The notes beneath the pieces were generated by a model. That model was not told the origin of the DNA and did no database searches. It worked only from the letters and a program-made list of their open reading frames with translations. From Gnomoniopsis sp. IMI 355080 (Eukaryota > Ascomycota > Sordariomycetes > Diaporthales > Gnomoniaceae): a stretch of DNA of 64,000 bases. The DNA lies in the NCBI GenBank assembly GCA_027946555.1, contig JAPEVC010000021.1:62001-126000 (forward strand). The letters run 5' to 3'. This document shows positions 1 through 11,246 of this stretch, in pieces (within the stretch, counting starts at the first letter, position 1; each line of letters starts with the position of its first letter). A program made the position numbers and the translations under genes.

Positions 1-384
1 TGTTGCGTGCCTTCAATCTACAGTTTGTTAGAAAAGCCATCGGTGTTTCTCAAAGCCACAGAATGAGAACATACCGAGCAATTTGCTCCAGTCGGTCATC
101 TTCCTCCTCATGCATTGTCTCCAGTGACGGACCAATCTTATCGATCATATCCCTTATTTTCCACAGCTTCCGTGGGTAGTATGCTGCGAGTGCGGGGCCC
201 TTGAGCCGCTGTCGCAGGATCTTGTTGCCCGTCCGAACACCGTCTGGGTTGTAGGTGGTCGCGAAAATCCGGCATCGCGCCTGGCTTGAAGTTAGCCAGC
301 AAGCTCACACGGGATGCGAGCAGGACATCAACGAGTGGTTCTGACCTGAATTAGCTCCAAGAGCCTTTGCCGAGGGACTGACAT
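1..384 (-). CDS. RSM27: Mitochondrial small-subunit ribosomal protein mS33 (Rsm27/MRPS33 family), 3' end cut off by the window
   Basis: Model: complement(<1..17, 75..280, 346..384). The start codon at 384 opens with MSVPRQRLLELIQ, followed after an intron by ARCRIFATTYNPDGVR and a GNK-LRQRL-GPALAAYYP core. These are the hallmarks of the mS33 family, a component of the mitoribosome small subunit. Exon 1 is 13 codons (phase 0) and exon 2 ends in phase 2 with a GTATGT donor. Exon 3 begins with LKAR, as in homologues whose basic C terminus lies beyond base 1. An upstream in-frame start at 579 would add a long N-terminal stretch that the family does not have, so 384 is preferred. The upstream neighbour RNase III gene is divergent. 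The conserved core makes the family call strong; only the last residues are missing. Confidence 0.88.
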
Positions 385-733
385 CTTGACATCGCCGATA
401 GATGCGAATCGTGGAGGTGGAATGAAGCCCTTTGTACGCAGAAGTCGACGATGCGCAAAGAGCAGACGTTGAAATGAAGGTGATGATTGGCTAAGCAAGC
501 GGGCAAAAGTGGACCCCACTTGAACAAATAGTACTGACAAGGCTGCAACCCAAGTGATCTCACGCAAGAACTTCAACAATCAGTGAATATTCCTACTTGC
601 AGTAGATCCTTCTACAGTGGCTTGTCAAAGGCAAATACCACAAACTGTTCTTCCACACTGGTTATCCCACGGCGGACAGTCCGACGACGGCAACATCAGT
701 CTATTCATCTGCAGACACTGGACTGCCGATCAC

Positions 734-1972
734 ATGGCGAAACGCAGCCATGCAGAGTTCACCGACCGAGATGGACATAGCATTGGCATTGTCAAAAAAG
801 CCAAAGCATTAGACGCGATGGACAATCTTTCGGACCATGCCGACGAATTGATCGAGTGTCTGCAAGCCTTGAAGAGCCAGCGCGGCAAGGTCAAAGATTC
901 AGCCTTGACACAGCGTTTAGCGTCGCTCAGCCACGAACTTCTACCAAGCATACAGAGCATTGCCGAAACTGACGACGCCACGAACGCGCCATCTGTCCCC
1001 AAACCTTCAGTGGTACCGGTGGTACCTATTCTCACAGCCTGGAGCCCGTCAGAAGTTGCACATGAGACGCCATGCCTTCCTCCGGTTCTGGACCCAGTCC
1101 TCGAACGAGAATCCTTCACCCATGCTGGCTCTGTGAAGAATCCTGGGGAGCGCAGTTATGAACAGTTAGAATGGCTCGGCGATGCTTACCTCTATCTCAT
1201 GTCAACTGTTTACATTTTCCTCACCTTTCCGCACCTTAAGCACGGCAGTATGAGTCAACTACGGGAGGTTCTTGTGCGCAACGCCACCCTGAAGGATTAC
1301 TCAGTACACTACGGTTTCGACAAGCGGATCATATTACCCGAAGAGTATGGTCCCAACGGCCGTGAGGGCGGTACGAAGGCCTCTGCAAAGGAGCGAGACA
1401 AACTCCTTGGTGATGTCTTCGAGGCTCATGTCGCCGCTATCATTCTCTCTGACCCGGCCAACGGTGTCGCGAAAACGGCGTCCTGGCTCAAGGCATTGTG
1501 GAGCACCACCATCTCACAGCAAATCAAGAAAAATACATGGCAAGGCAAGCAAGCGCCCATGATAGCTCCGACAATAGGCTCTAGAACGGCATGTCCACAG
1601 CCACAGGACCCACAAGCCCAAGTGCAATCGTCGAAGGGACACAGCTCTAAGGAACGACTTTCTGGCGACCTGGCGCTCCATGAGCCGAGAGTGTCCATCG
1701 AGTATCGATCTCTTGACGATGGACGGCCTCAGAAAAAGGATCCGCTGACAAAATTGAAACTGTTCACTCAAGGAGCTTTCCTCGTTGGATACGGTGAGAC
1801 TGTGCAACTGGGCGTAGGAACGGACAAGAACAAGAAGGAGGCCAATGAAAAGGCGGCTCAAAACGCTTTGGAAAACAAGAAGCTTATGAATTTGTACCGA
1901 GAGAAGAAGCGAGTCGTACAAGAGAAGAAACGTGCTGCGCAAGAGGACGCATCGAGAGGGATGGATTTCTAG
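734..1972 (+). CDS. RNT1: Ribonuclease III (Rnt1-like), catalytic RNase III domain plus C-terminal dsRBD
   Basis: Single exon, 412 aa from the ATG at 734; upstream in-frame codons to 617 contain no other ATG. Residues about 125-260 form an RNase III domain. The signature YEQLEWLGDAY carries the acids E143, E146 and D150 (E. coli E38, E41, D45), and GDVFEA gives D227 and E230 (E. coli D114, E117). All metal-binding residues are therefore present, which argues for a true nuclease and against the catalytically dead mitoribosomal proteins mL44/mL57. Residues about 335-400 are a double-stranded RNA-binding domain, followed by a very basic tail. Known Rnt1 enzymes cut hairpins in pre-rRNA, snRNA and snoRNA precursors in the nucleus. 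The N-terminal 120 residues are divergent, and assignment to Rnt1 rather than another fungal RNase III is inference from domain order. Confidence 0.85.
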   Translation: MAKRSHAEFTDRDGHSIGIVKKAKALDAMDNLSDHADELIECLQALKSQRGKVKDSALTQRLASLSHELLPSIQSIAETDDATNAPSVPKPSVVPVVPILTAWSPSEVAHETPCLPPVLDPVLERESFTHAGSVKNPGERSYEQLEWLGDAYLYLMSTVYIFLTFPHLKHGSMSQLREVLVRNATLKDYSVHYGFDKRIILPEEYGPNGREGGTKASAKERDKLLGDVFEAHVAAIILSDPANGVAKTASWLKALWSTTISQQIKKNTWQGKQAPMIAPTIGSRTACPQPQDPQAQVQSSKGHSSKERLSGDLALHEPRVSIEYRSLDDGRPQKKDPLTKLKLFTQGAFLVGYGETVQLGVGTDKNKKEANEKAAQNALENKKLMNLYREKKRVVQEKKRAAQEDASRGMDF

Positions 1973-2588
1973 ACCAGCGGTTCAGGGTGGAGTGGCGTTG
2001 AGAATTTGTAGAAGCATCATGAGAATTGCTGTAAAAGCATTCGTATTAGGACATTCCAAGGTAATTGACTTTGATCTCATGATCAGGAAATACTTGGAAT
2101 CCAGAAAGAGTACAGAAATGTAATAAATACAAACATGTGGCTATTGCCTTTGTTCAGAGTGGATATCTGGACCGGGTGAAGTCTTATGCAATTAAAGCGC
2201 ATACAGGCTCCAGGGGTGATCCCATCTGCTTTGGGTCGGGTTGCGCGGGCGAGTCGCTGATGAGGCCGAGGCTCAATCAGATGCCGGTCCCGCAATCCCA
2301 TATACGCAGTACACCACTGCGCTCATAATATCACTCTATGCACTGAAGAGGAAGCACGACACATTCTTACCGCAGGTTTCTTTACAATATATTCTACTGA
2401 TGATTAGTCCTTCAAGCCAAGCCGAACCACCCAAACACCAGTTCTAATCTCCCCCCAAAGAGAGACGTCTCGCCACGACCGTCGGCAACTTCATAATTCC
2501 TAACGCGCCTCAGCCGACTCTCCCCAAGACAAGCAAACACTAGCCCAGGTGCCTTCGTTGGCACCGGCCGCCACAACACTTCACAGCC
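1973..2588. other. Intergenic, no gene seen
   Basis: About 600 bases between the RNase III stop and the Atg37-like start. Short overlapping frames have no coding character. It holds the 3' flank of RNase III and the promoter/leader of the next gene. Confidence 0.6.
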
Positions 2589-3583
2589 ATGGCGGACTCA
2601 GTAGGCACGTACTCGAAGCTCTTGTATACTCAATAAGGCTCTGTCTGACATTATAACCGTATTCAGACCGTGTATTCGTGCATGCACTCAATACTGTTAA
2701 AAAAATACCCAAGACAGGGGCAACACGACCTCCGCCGCCTGACCGCATGCGCCTATATGGCCTCTACAAACAAGCGATGGAGGGGGATGTTGACGGCGTG
2801 ATGGAGCGGCCAGCTTCTAATTCCGGTCTCCCACCGGACGAGCTACAACGAGAACAAGACAAATGGGACGCATGGTACTCGCAAAGGAATTTAAGCAGGA
2901 CGGAGGCAAAACGACGTTATATCGAAGCTTTGATCGACACGATGCATAGATATGCGACAACACCGTGAGTGACGAGGAAAAATCATTTGCAAGGTGACGT
3001 AGGGTCCTGCTGACGAGAAACTTGCAGAAACGCAGCCGAGTTGGTATCAGAGCTGGAGTTTGTGTGGAACCAGATCAAGAATAATAGCCCGAGTTCATCG
3101 GACCTGTCCGCACGGCAACTTGGCGCGGATAGTACCCCGAGACGCTTTACAGAACCCGTATCAGGCACAGAAGGCCCTCTGAAATATATAAGCCCGATGA
3201 GCGAGGAGGACGAGGCTGAGCAAGATTACCAGAGAAGAGTGGCAGCAGGCGATGCTGATGATGATGCCGAGTATGTCAAACGAGGGGACAAGTGGTCCAA
3301 GAAAATGGAGCGGGCTGTGGTGCGGTTGTCTGCAGAAATTGCGGCTTTGAGGGAACAAATCACCGCCGGGAGGGAATGGAGGGCAAAGAAGGAGAAAAGC
3401 TTAGGGGCATGGGTGGGCTGGCTGCTCTGGCTGGCCATGAGACACCTAGTCCTCGATGCGTTTATTCTTGGTCTTGTCCTGATATGGATGAGGAGGCGAA
3501 AAGACAGGAGGCTTGAAGACCTTGTGCGAGCTGCGGTCAAGATCGGGAGAGAGTATGTGCGCAAGGTTTTGCCATCCAGATGA
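2589..3583 (+). CDS. ATG37: Acyl-CoA-binding protein with C-terminal membrane anchor (Atg37/ACBD5-like)
   Basis: Model: join(2589..2604, 2667..2964, 3028..3583), 289 aa. The N-terminal 100 residues are an acyl-CoA-binding domain: DRVFVHALNTVKKIPKTG, then RLYGLYKQAMEGDVDG with the ligand-binding Y and K positions, and a DKWDAWYSQR helix. A charged, probably coiled-coil stretch (about 195-229) precedes a hydrophobic segment at about 230-259 and a basic tail, the layout of Atg37 and ACBD5. These proteins sit in the peroxisomal membrane, bind palmitoyl-CoA and take part in pexophagy and organelle contacts. Frame is kept only if the first intron is GC-AG: exon 1 is 16 nt and ends before GCACGT, with a CTGAC branch site and CAG acceptor. 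No GT donor here gives the right phase. If that is wrong, only the first five residues change. The Atg37 assignment rests on architecture. Confidence 0.82.
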
Positions 3584-4702
3584 CCAACAAGGGCTCAGCG
3601 ATAGCTCTACGATCATGATTACGAGCTGCCACGACCCCAGCGCCTGATATCATTAGGCACTTGAAAGAGCGCGACGAGTTAGGCGGGTTGGCCAACCACT
3701 CAACAAGACCGTCCGCGGCTCCAAGTGCCATGCATAAGGAGGACCTCTGCCCATGAGGTAGAGCATACGGCCATAAGTGCATCGCATTAGAGAAGGGAAT
3801 GAAGCCTGGCTAGCAGAGCCTCATGGCTCCGGATGCAGGCCATTATTGTTCTGTTGTTGTCCTTGGAACTAGTCATGAGATATCTGTGCGACCCATAGTC
3901 ATTGGCATATGCTGACAAGTGTTCTGATTTTGAGTCTCAATGCATAGGTAGGTTCTTACCAGAATAGAGGGAAGGATCTACCAAATGATGTTATCGGGAC
4001 CTTACTGCCCATCGAACCAAGGAATTATTGTTATTGGCTATTGGCACCCACCTGGTATAGCTAGGCATATCAAATCCCTTCAATGCAGACTAGACAAGCA
4101 CATAGTCACATGTTCCTCAGTTGCCGAGCTTCTTGCTTGTTCGAACGCCAGAACTGCATTCGGAAAAGGTCAGAATACAAATCAATGTTGTTGTCAGATT
4201 TGAATTCCTATCGTCGAGTGCACAATTCACGAAGATGTCTTGCTGTGGAGTATTGGGGCAGCACTTTGAGGCATTCATGGGTGGTTTTCTCCTAGGATAG
4301 AAAGCAGGGGTGTGGTCACTCACAAATACACTGCATAGGTATCATGTGCCAACGTGAATGGTACACATTGACTGCTTCTACGGTAGTCGCTGCAGACCCT
4401 TGAACAGTTGTCTGAGCTACAGAAATGCATTCATCCAAGTGTTTTTTTCTGTTCCTTCCGAGTTCTGTGTGACGGGTATTACTGTATAACCTCTATCTTG
4501 GCCTTCGTACCTCATACCATCAAACGTCTGGTTGCTTCATTTCTGCCCCAAAACGCAACTGCAATTGAGAACTGCGTGTATGTTGCTGCCCATGATATTG
4601 GCTTTGCTTCTGCATGTTGTATATCTTAACAACTTCCAGTCTGTCAAGTGGGCCTGCCTTGCTCGACCTAAAAGCCGCACGTGTACAAAGAAGGCCGCGA
4701 AG
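3584..4702. other. Intergenic, no gene seen
   Basis: About 1.1 kb between two plus-strand genes. Several short frames occur but none has splice-supported extension or a recognisable motif. No tRNA or 5S gene noticed. Confidence 0.55.
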
Positions 4703-5429
4703 ATGTCCAACTTGACGCTGAGCATGGCGCTGGCCCGCAACGCAAAGACGACAGCCACAAACTCAGCTCAGCAAGAATCTCCAATGACGCCCGTGACGCC
4801 CGTGACGCCCATCGACGGTCGACCTCAAGCAGTGGAAAGCGACAAGGAGAACGTACCAGAGTTCGCGCACACCATTCCCGCCATCTTTGTACCACTCAGA
4901 CATGATCTCCTTACGCCCATAGAACCGGCCAAGGACCGCGTTGAGCGTCTACAGCGGATGCAAGCGAGTTTGGACGCAAATGAGCTAGCTGTCCGTGATA
5001 ATCTGGCATTGATGGTATGTTCTCTGATTCAAAACTATATGTTGCACAATTCACGTTTTAATCAACGGCTGCTAGTTTGAGCGAGAGGCACGACGACGCG
5101 TCGCCCATGCGAAGAAGACCCGCGACTTCTCTGAGCCACACCAACCAGAAGTCATTGACTGGGACGAGGGCGACATGCTCATCGAGAGGCTCACAGCCCC
5201 AGCCAACCCCGGACAGAGCCACCATGTCCGTCCAGAGACGTTGGCCGAATGGGACCAGGCCAAGATCCAGCATGTCGCGCCCGGACAGATGCCGCCTCAC
5301 GAGCATACGGCGCGGGAGGTTTTGTTCGTCGCCAACAACGGCTCGCAGGAGATTCGTGATTACAGCGCGCACATTGGCCTCATCCGAGACAAGATGAAGA
5401 AGAGTCTTGAGAGAGCAGATGGGGTGTGA
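4703..5429 (+). CDS. Unrecognised protein with TP-repeat and KEN motif
   Basis: Model: join(4703..5014, 5076..5429), 221 aa; GTATGT donor, CTAG acceptor, both exons in phase 0. I do not recognise a family. Residues 1-45 are low complexity and include TPVTPVTP, encoded by a 9-bp tandem repeat (acgcccgtg). Residues 48-50 are KEN in the context SDKENVPEF, matching the APC/C KEN degron consensus. Residues 65-130 are predicted mostly helical and charged. The second exon carries an acidic EVIDWDEGDMLIERL segment and a C-terminal basic helix. There is no signal peptide or membrane segment. Upstream in-frame ATGs exist (from 4532), but they add a hydrophobic stretch unlike the rest, so MSNLTLS at 4703 is preferred. 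A cell-cycle link is only a guess from the TP and KEN motifs. Confidence 0.72.
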
Positions 5430-6133
5430 CGAGACCTAGGGGTTCAGGCGACAGCGATCTCCTGCTGTAGGATATGCAATGACATCCCCTAAGTTCTTTT
5501 GACATCGCGACCCTGGGGGGTGGCTAGTTCTCATTGTGACTCCGGCTGCGTAGTCTGCAACAGCCTGCCACCATTCCCAATATTGGAGATAGCGAGGGGT
5601 CTCAGCTTTCACGGACACATCCTCGAATAAAACTATGTAGCTAAATCGCATGCTTCGAGGATGGAACGGACGGTTGAGATGTAACGACCGGCGGTAAGAG
5701 GTAACGCACATTGAGCCCGAAGGTTCTCACATACTTCCAATACGGCGTCAAGGGATTAATCTAGAGCACATGATAGAGGAGAACTCGACTGAAGCAGCAA
5801 TCCTGCTTGCGCGGGATTGGCTCGAGAAGCTCCAACAATAAATGTGCGCAAAGTACAATTTTTATTTGAAGAAGGAAAGAAGTTCAAACCAGTGGGAGTC
5901 TCGCGAAGTTTTTTGTTTTAGCGGGTGGGAGCGGCAGAGTGGACCCCAACTTAGCTCAGACCAATCAGCTTGATGGTACTGTAATCAAGTCGATCCAGCG
6001 CCACCTCTTGAACGAGACAGGACGTCAACCACTCCCGACGCCATCACGCAGCAAACTACTTCCCAAACGTCCTCCGCCCTCTCCCTTCACCCTTCTCTCA
6101 CTCGCAACTTTTTGAGTCCGTCGAGACGACACG
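5430..6133. promoter_or_regulatory. Intergenic with promoter and CT-rich leader of the complex I gene
   Basis: About 700 bases with no coding signal. The last about 90 bases before the ATG at 6134 are rich in CTC/CTTC pyrimidine runs, typical of leaders of strongly expressed fungal genes. No TATA element is obvious. Confidence 0.45.
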
Positions 6134-8659
6134 ATGCTGCGACAGACTCTGGCACGTTCGGCTTGGCGGAGTGGCAGGCGACCGGCCGCCAACGCCGCCA
6201 GAGCTTTCTCTGCAACAGCTCAACGACCCGCCGAGGTTGAGCTTACAATCGGTACGTGCTTGACTTCTCTCGCGGACAGTACGTGGCCCAGAATATTTGG
6301 CTAACCTACCTGAAGATGGAAAGAAGGTGTCAATAGAAGGTAGTGTAATCATTCGCTCTCAATTGGTCGATTCCCCTCTGACACCCTCACAGCCGGCTCG
6401 GCTTTGATTCAAGCATGCGAAAAAGCCGGAGCGACAGTTCCAAGGTATGTCGACGAGTGTTCAGGTCCCCGCCTTGACAATTTCTAACCGATCTTTCTCG
6501 CAGATACTGTTACCATGAGTACGACCCCGCCGGAGCCCTTCTCTCGTACAACTTCTTCAGGACCGACTAACCGAAGAACCACAGGAAGTTGATGATTGCG
6601 GGAAATTGCCGTATGTGTCTGGTCGAAGTTGAGAGAGCCCCAAAGCCTGTGGCTTCATGCGCATGGCCAGTGGCACCCGGCATGGTTGTCAAAACCAACT
6701 CGCCCCTCGCACACAAGGCACGAGAAGGTGTAATGGAGTTCTTGTTGGCCAATCATCCTCTGGATTGTCCTATCTGCGACCAGGGTGGCGAGTGTGACCT
6801 CCAGGACCAGTCAATGAGATACGGAGGAGACCGCGGTCGATTCCACGAGATCGGGGGTAAGCGAGGCGTGGAGGACAAGAACATCGGACCCTTGATCAAG
6901 ACGTCCATGAACCGTTGCATTCACTGCACGAGATGCATCCGATTCGCAAACGATATCGCCGGGGCTCCCGAGCTGGGCTCAGCGGGCCGTGGCAACGACA
7001 TTCAGATTGGTACCTACCTCGAGAAGAATCTCGACTCCGAGTTGTCCGGCAATGTCATCGATTTGTGCCCCGTCGGCGCCCTTACGTCAAAACCATATGC
7101 TTTCCGCGCAAGGCCTTGGGAGTTGAAGAAGACCGAATCTATCGACGTACATGACGCACTCGGGTCGAACGTCCGCATTGACGCTCGTGGCCTCGAGGTC
7201 ATGCGCGTCGTGCCACGGCTGAACGACGACGTGAACGAAGAGTGGATCAACGACAAGTCCCGGTTCGCCTGCGACGGCCTAAAGACCCAGCGATTGACTC
7301 TTCCACTCATTCGACGAGAGGGCAGGTTCGAGGCGGCTGACTGGGAGCAAGCCCTGACGGAGATAGCGCAAGGTTGGGAGAAGAAGGCACCAAAGGGCAA
7401 CGAGTTTAAGGTGGTGGCCGGTGAGCTGACAGATGTTGAGTCTTTGGTCGCCATGAAAGAGTTGGCAAACAAGCTGGGCTCAGAGAACCTGGCCTTAGAT
7501 CAACCTTCCGGCAGTCAGCCAATCGCTCATGGTGTCGACGTGCGGTCTAACTATCTATTCAACTCGAGGATTTGGGGCATCGAGGAAGCCGACAGCATCC
7601 TCATTGTGGGAAGCAACCCTAGACACGAGGCCGCTGTGCTCAACGCCCGAATCAGGAAGCAGTGGATGAGGTCTGATCTCGAAATCGGCGTGGTTGGTGA
7701 GACATGGGATTCCACCTTCGAGTTCGAGCACCTCGGGACCGATTTGAACGCATTGAAGAAGGCCCTATCTGGACCATTTGGCAAAAAGCTATCATCTGCC
7801 CAAAAACCTATGATTATTGTGGGCTCTGGTGTAACGGATCACGCTGATGCGAAGGCTTTCTATGAGACAATCGGTTCTTTTGTCGACAAGAATGCCACCA
7901 ATTTCCTGACTGAGGAGTGGAATGGTTACAATGTTCTTCAGAGGGCAGCATCTCGGGTCGGAGCATTCGAAGTCGGCTTTGTCACACCCTCCGCCGAGGT
8001 CGCCGAGACCACACCCAAGTTCGTTTGGCTTCTTGGAGCAGATGAGGTCAACGAGGCCGACATTCCCAAGGACGCCTTTGTGGTTTATCAGGGTCACCAC
8101 GGTGACAAGGGCGCACAGATCGCTGACGTCGTCCTCCCTGGTGCTGCATACACCGAGAAGAATGCCACTTACGTTAACACGGAGGGCCGCGTCCAGATGA
8201 CCAGGGCTGCAACAGGTCTGCCCGGTGCGGCTCGCACTGACTGGAAGATCATTCGTGCGGCTAGCGAATTCCTCGGTGCCCCATTGCCATATGACGACGT
8301 TGCTGCCCTGCGCGACAGAATGTTTGAGATTAGCCCTGCCCTGGCAGCATACGACGTGGTTGAGCCTGTTGCACTACAGTCACTGAGCAAGGTGCAGCTT
8401 GTGGACCAGAACAAGGGTGTTCAGGCCACGGGAGAGGCTCTCAAGCTTCCTATTGAGAACTTCTACTTCACAGATGCGATTTCGAGGAGTTCACCAACGA
8501 TGGCCCGTTGTTCGGCTGCCAAGGCAACTGGAGACCCAAGGACAAATTTTAGTGAGTTCTCTAATCTGCACACCTGTATGGCCGACGCTAATCAGCTTCT
8601 TAGTGGCTCCCGGAATGGAGGAGGACAAGCCGATGGGCCAAGTTGCGTATGGTGCATAG
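6134..8659 (+). CDS. nuo-78: NADH:ubiquinone oxidoreductase 78 kDa (75 kDa/NDUFS1) subunit, mitochondrial precursor
   Basis: Model: join(6134..6251, 6316..6339, 6393..6444, 6504..6518, 6585..8551, 8604..8659), 743 aa, the usual length of the fungal 78 kDa subunit. The first about 35 residues are an Arg/Ala/Ser-rich mitochondrial presequence. A [2Fe-2S] ferredoxin-like domain follows, with RYCYH, AGNCRMC and the CPICDQGGECDLQD cluster ligands. Next come the MNRCIHCTRCIRF 4Fe-4S site and a molybdopterin-oxidoreductase-like large domain. The protein is the largest matrix-arm subunit of complex I and carries Fe-S clusters passing electrons from NADH. The 24-nt and 15-nt exons are required to join the ferredoxin domain in frame. 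The last short exon supplies the terminal MGQVAYGA. One internal methionine start at 6589 would lack the first cluster ligands. Confidence 0.96.
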
Positions 8660-9082
8660 AAATTGGACTGTAATGAATCAGAAAACGCTTGGCTTCTTCA
8701 AACTTCCTTCTGGTCATGGTCATGCGTTGTTTGTACATATACAGGAGTCTGAGGTAGCCACGAAGATCAATCTTTCATGTTTTAAAAGAGAGTTGTCGCT
8801 TACAGCGTTCGGGCTTTAGCCTCATGGCTCAATCACTTGCCCGTTTTTCTCATTCATGAGACAGGGCAACGCTGCACGCCCACACTAGAGCGGATCTTAC
8901 TCGTCTAACGGCTATGAAGTCGCCCACGGTTTGGTATTATGAGGTTCATGCAGGCGGTGTTATCAGATTGCCCACGTTGCAAATGAGGCAAGGGCCTTCA
9001 GTAGCAAAAAAAGAATGCTGTAGGCATATGAATTACAACGGGTATCTGTGCGTTCTCTTTGGCCCTGGTTTCGGAGGTCTTC
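8660..9082. other. Intergenic between convergent genes, no gene seen
   Basis: About 420 bases holding the 3' flanks of the complex I gene (+) and the KPWE protein gene (-). No coding signal or clear terminator motif. Confidence 0.55.
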
Positions 9083-10108
9083 TCAACGGTGCTCGATCTC
9101 TTGGTTAGTTCCGCCCGCAGTCTCCTCTGGATCAGGGAATGACGGATCAAGAAGATTGCCCTCCAAACCAGACCTTTCCTCAACCGCTGCTCCAGACATA
9201 GACTCGTCCTTTTCCCAAGGTTTCCGAGGCCTGTCCAATTTGCCGAATGGTGTTGTCGTCTATCGAAGTCAGTGCCGGTCCACTCTTCCCTCCGCTGCTC
9301 GGTCCTTCAGGTGGGGAAAGGTAAGTAGCAATGTCTGCTGGGCTCAGCAGAAACTTACCGGGTTCCTTGCAACAATGTCAGGGATATCAACAATGCCGTC
9401 GATGGGCTCACCGGATTGCACAGCCTTGATGATATCTGCGAACTTTTTGGGGTACGGCACCTGCCCCTCGGCACCATTCTCGTCATCTGCACTCTCGGGT
9501 CGGTCGACGTATAACTCAGCCCTCGGCGCAGCAGCCATCCACGCTGGCTTCGAGCTGTCATCATCGCCACCATCAACATCATCATCATCGTGCCCATTCG
9601 TTGGGGCAGGTAGTTCTTCACCGAGCAGCTGCCGAACCCAAGCATCCTTCTCCACCGCTGCGCTCGCACGTGCCTCATCTGACGAGGAGCCAGCAATCCT
9701 GTCACGATGATTGCACAGCGCTTGTAGTAGCTCCCACTCCCATATCCGAGTTGAATCTGGGGCATCTGCAACCTGGGCTCTGAGCCAGTTCCGATATGGG
9801 GTGTAGAGGATTGTCACGCCCCGGATGCGAGCGTAATAGAAGATGCGCGAGTGCATAATGATGTCAGCCTGGGAGGCCGTTTGTGAGAGGGCGCGGTAGC
9901 CTCCCAGAGCGAGGACGAGTCCTCCCTTTTACGGCATGAGATGGTTAGAGTCGTTTGTTCATTAAGTGAAAGTACAGGGAGGGCCGGGGAGACACACGAG
10001 GAAGTCTTTGTCCAAGTCCCATCTGTACTCATGAAAGGCCCGCAACGTGGCATCATCACAATGAGGTAGAGTCAGGCTTGGAGCTTCCAATGAGTTTTGT
10101 TCTGTCAT
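9083..10108 (-). CDS. DUF5572-type protein with KPWE motif (PEX39-like)
   Basis: Model: complement(join(9083..9259, 9359..9925, 9998..10108)), 284 aa, all introns phase 0. The N terminus holds FHEYRWDLDKDFL and a short hydrophobic LVLALGGYRAL segment. An acidic low-complexity linker containing a run of Asp lies in the middle. A conserved PYPKKFADIIKAVQSG-EPIDGI block is followed across an intron by RPRKPWEKD. This order is what fungal proteins annotated as DUF5572 or 'Pex14-like KPWE' show. The [R/K]PWE motif is also the signature of the recently described peroxisomal import factor PEX39 (human C6orf226, yeast Yjr012c), which helps Pex7 import PTS2 cargo. Seen: motif and order. Inferred: peroxisomal role. 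The final exon is needed for the motif; without it the gene looks like an orphan. Confidence 0.82.
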
Positions 10109-11246
10109 GATTGATTGCTATACGGGCATGGTGTTGTTGTTGCAGTCACATGAAATTGGGGGATGCAGACCTGGAATATTGAAGGGTATGTGATGCATCC
10201 AGACTGGGGTCTACACAGAACGCTAGTATGTTTGGGGGTCGGCAAGAACACTCTACGTTGGAGGCTAGAAAGGACTCTGTTCCTGATTTTCGCATTCCTT
10301 CTTCTATTCTTCCAATCGGGAGTAGCTAGCTCCTCTGATAAATGTGTCGATTTATTACGTACGGCTTGTGCAGATGAGGGCTGTAACTTCAGTCTTGCTT
10401 TGGGCGCTGGTGGGAAAGGTAATGATGATGCACCCTTTGGCTGGACATTACCGTACAAGGAAATATAGCTAGCTAGCCTTGCTTTGTATGCTACTCAATC
10501 TCAGGAGAGTATTAGTATTTAAATCACTTCATACTACGACACATGCTTAAGATGCAAGGAACAATTGCGGTTCTTCAACATCAGCAGTGTAGATTACATT
10601 ATGAAGAGGAAATTCATCCAATTATGCAGTCAAATGGTTTTATATTTTCATCTGTCTCTTTTAAACCCCTAAAAGCCCTACGCAGGCTTTGCTTTCATAG
10701 CTATACCTGGTTGACTGGATAGGTTTCCGTAATGAGAACATCTCATAGCAAACACCTGTGTGACCTGCAATGCCCCCCACCATAAATGTCCAGGCCGTGC
10801 ACCTCAAATTTCGGTTTTGCCGCCAGTGCATTACTGCTCAGTAATAAGAGTCAGATGTTACCTGTCCAACACCAACCATGCGTTACGAAATGATTCATCA
10901 TCCACCCCAAAATAAAGTCATCGCTCTTACGGTCCTAGAATGAGATTAGCTTTGCTTAGAACCGGTGCAGACTTGAAATGCTGGGGGCAGGACCTACTAA
11001 AAAACAAGTCATGATGTCCTGAGCATATATGTCGCCCTGTACTGGAACTCGAAGGGCTTGCTCCGTTGCGACTGACGCAAGCTAGCTCGTCTGCCTCTTG
11101 CAGATCTGGGCTCTTTTCGAGGAACAAGTTCTTGGTCCAAAAAGCAGTGATACTTTTCAAGCCGCAGTTCGCGAGTCAAAGTGCCGCTGTGCTGTTATTG
11201 AAGTTGTCTCTTTCATGGAGCTCGAGCTTGCTGGAGACAATGTCCG
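10109..11246. other. Intergenic, no gene seen
   Basis: About 1.1 kb upstream of the KPWE gene and downstream of the Seb1/Nrd1-like gene. It is moderately AT-rich near 10.5-10.7 kb. A plus frame at 10163-10468 has no homology signal or splice support. Confidence 0.5.
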
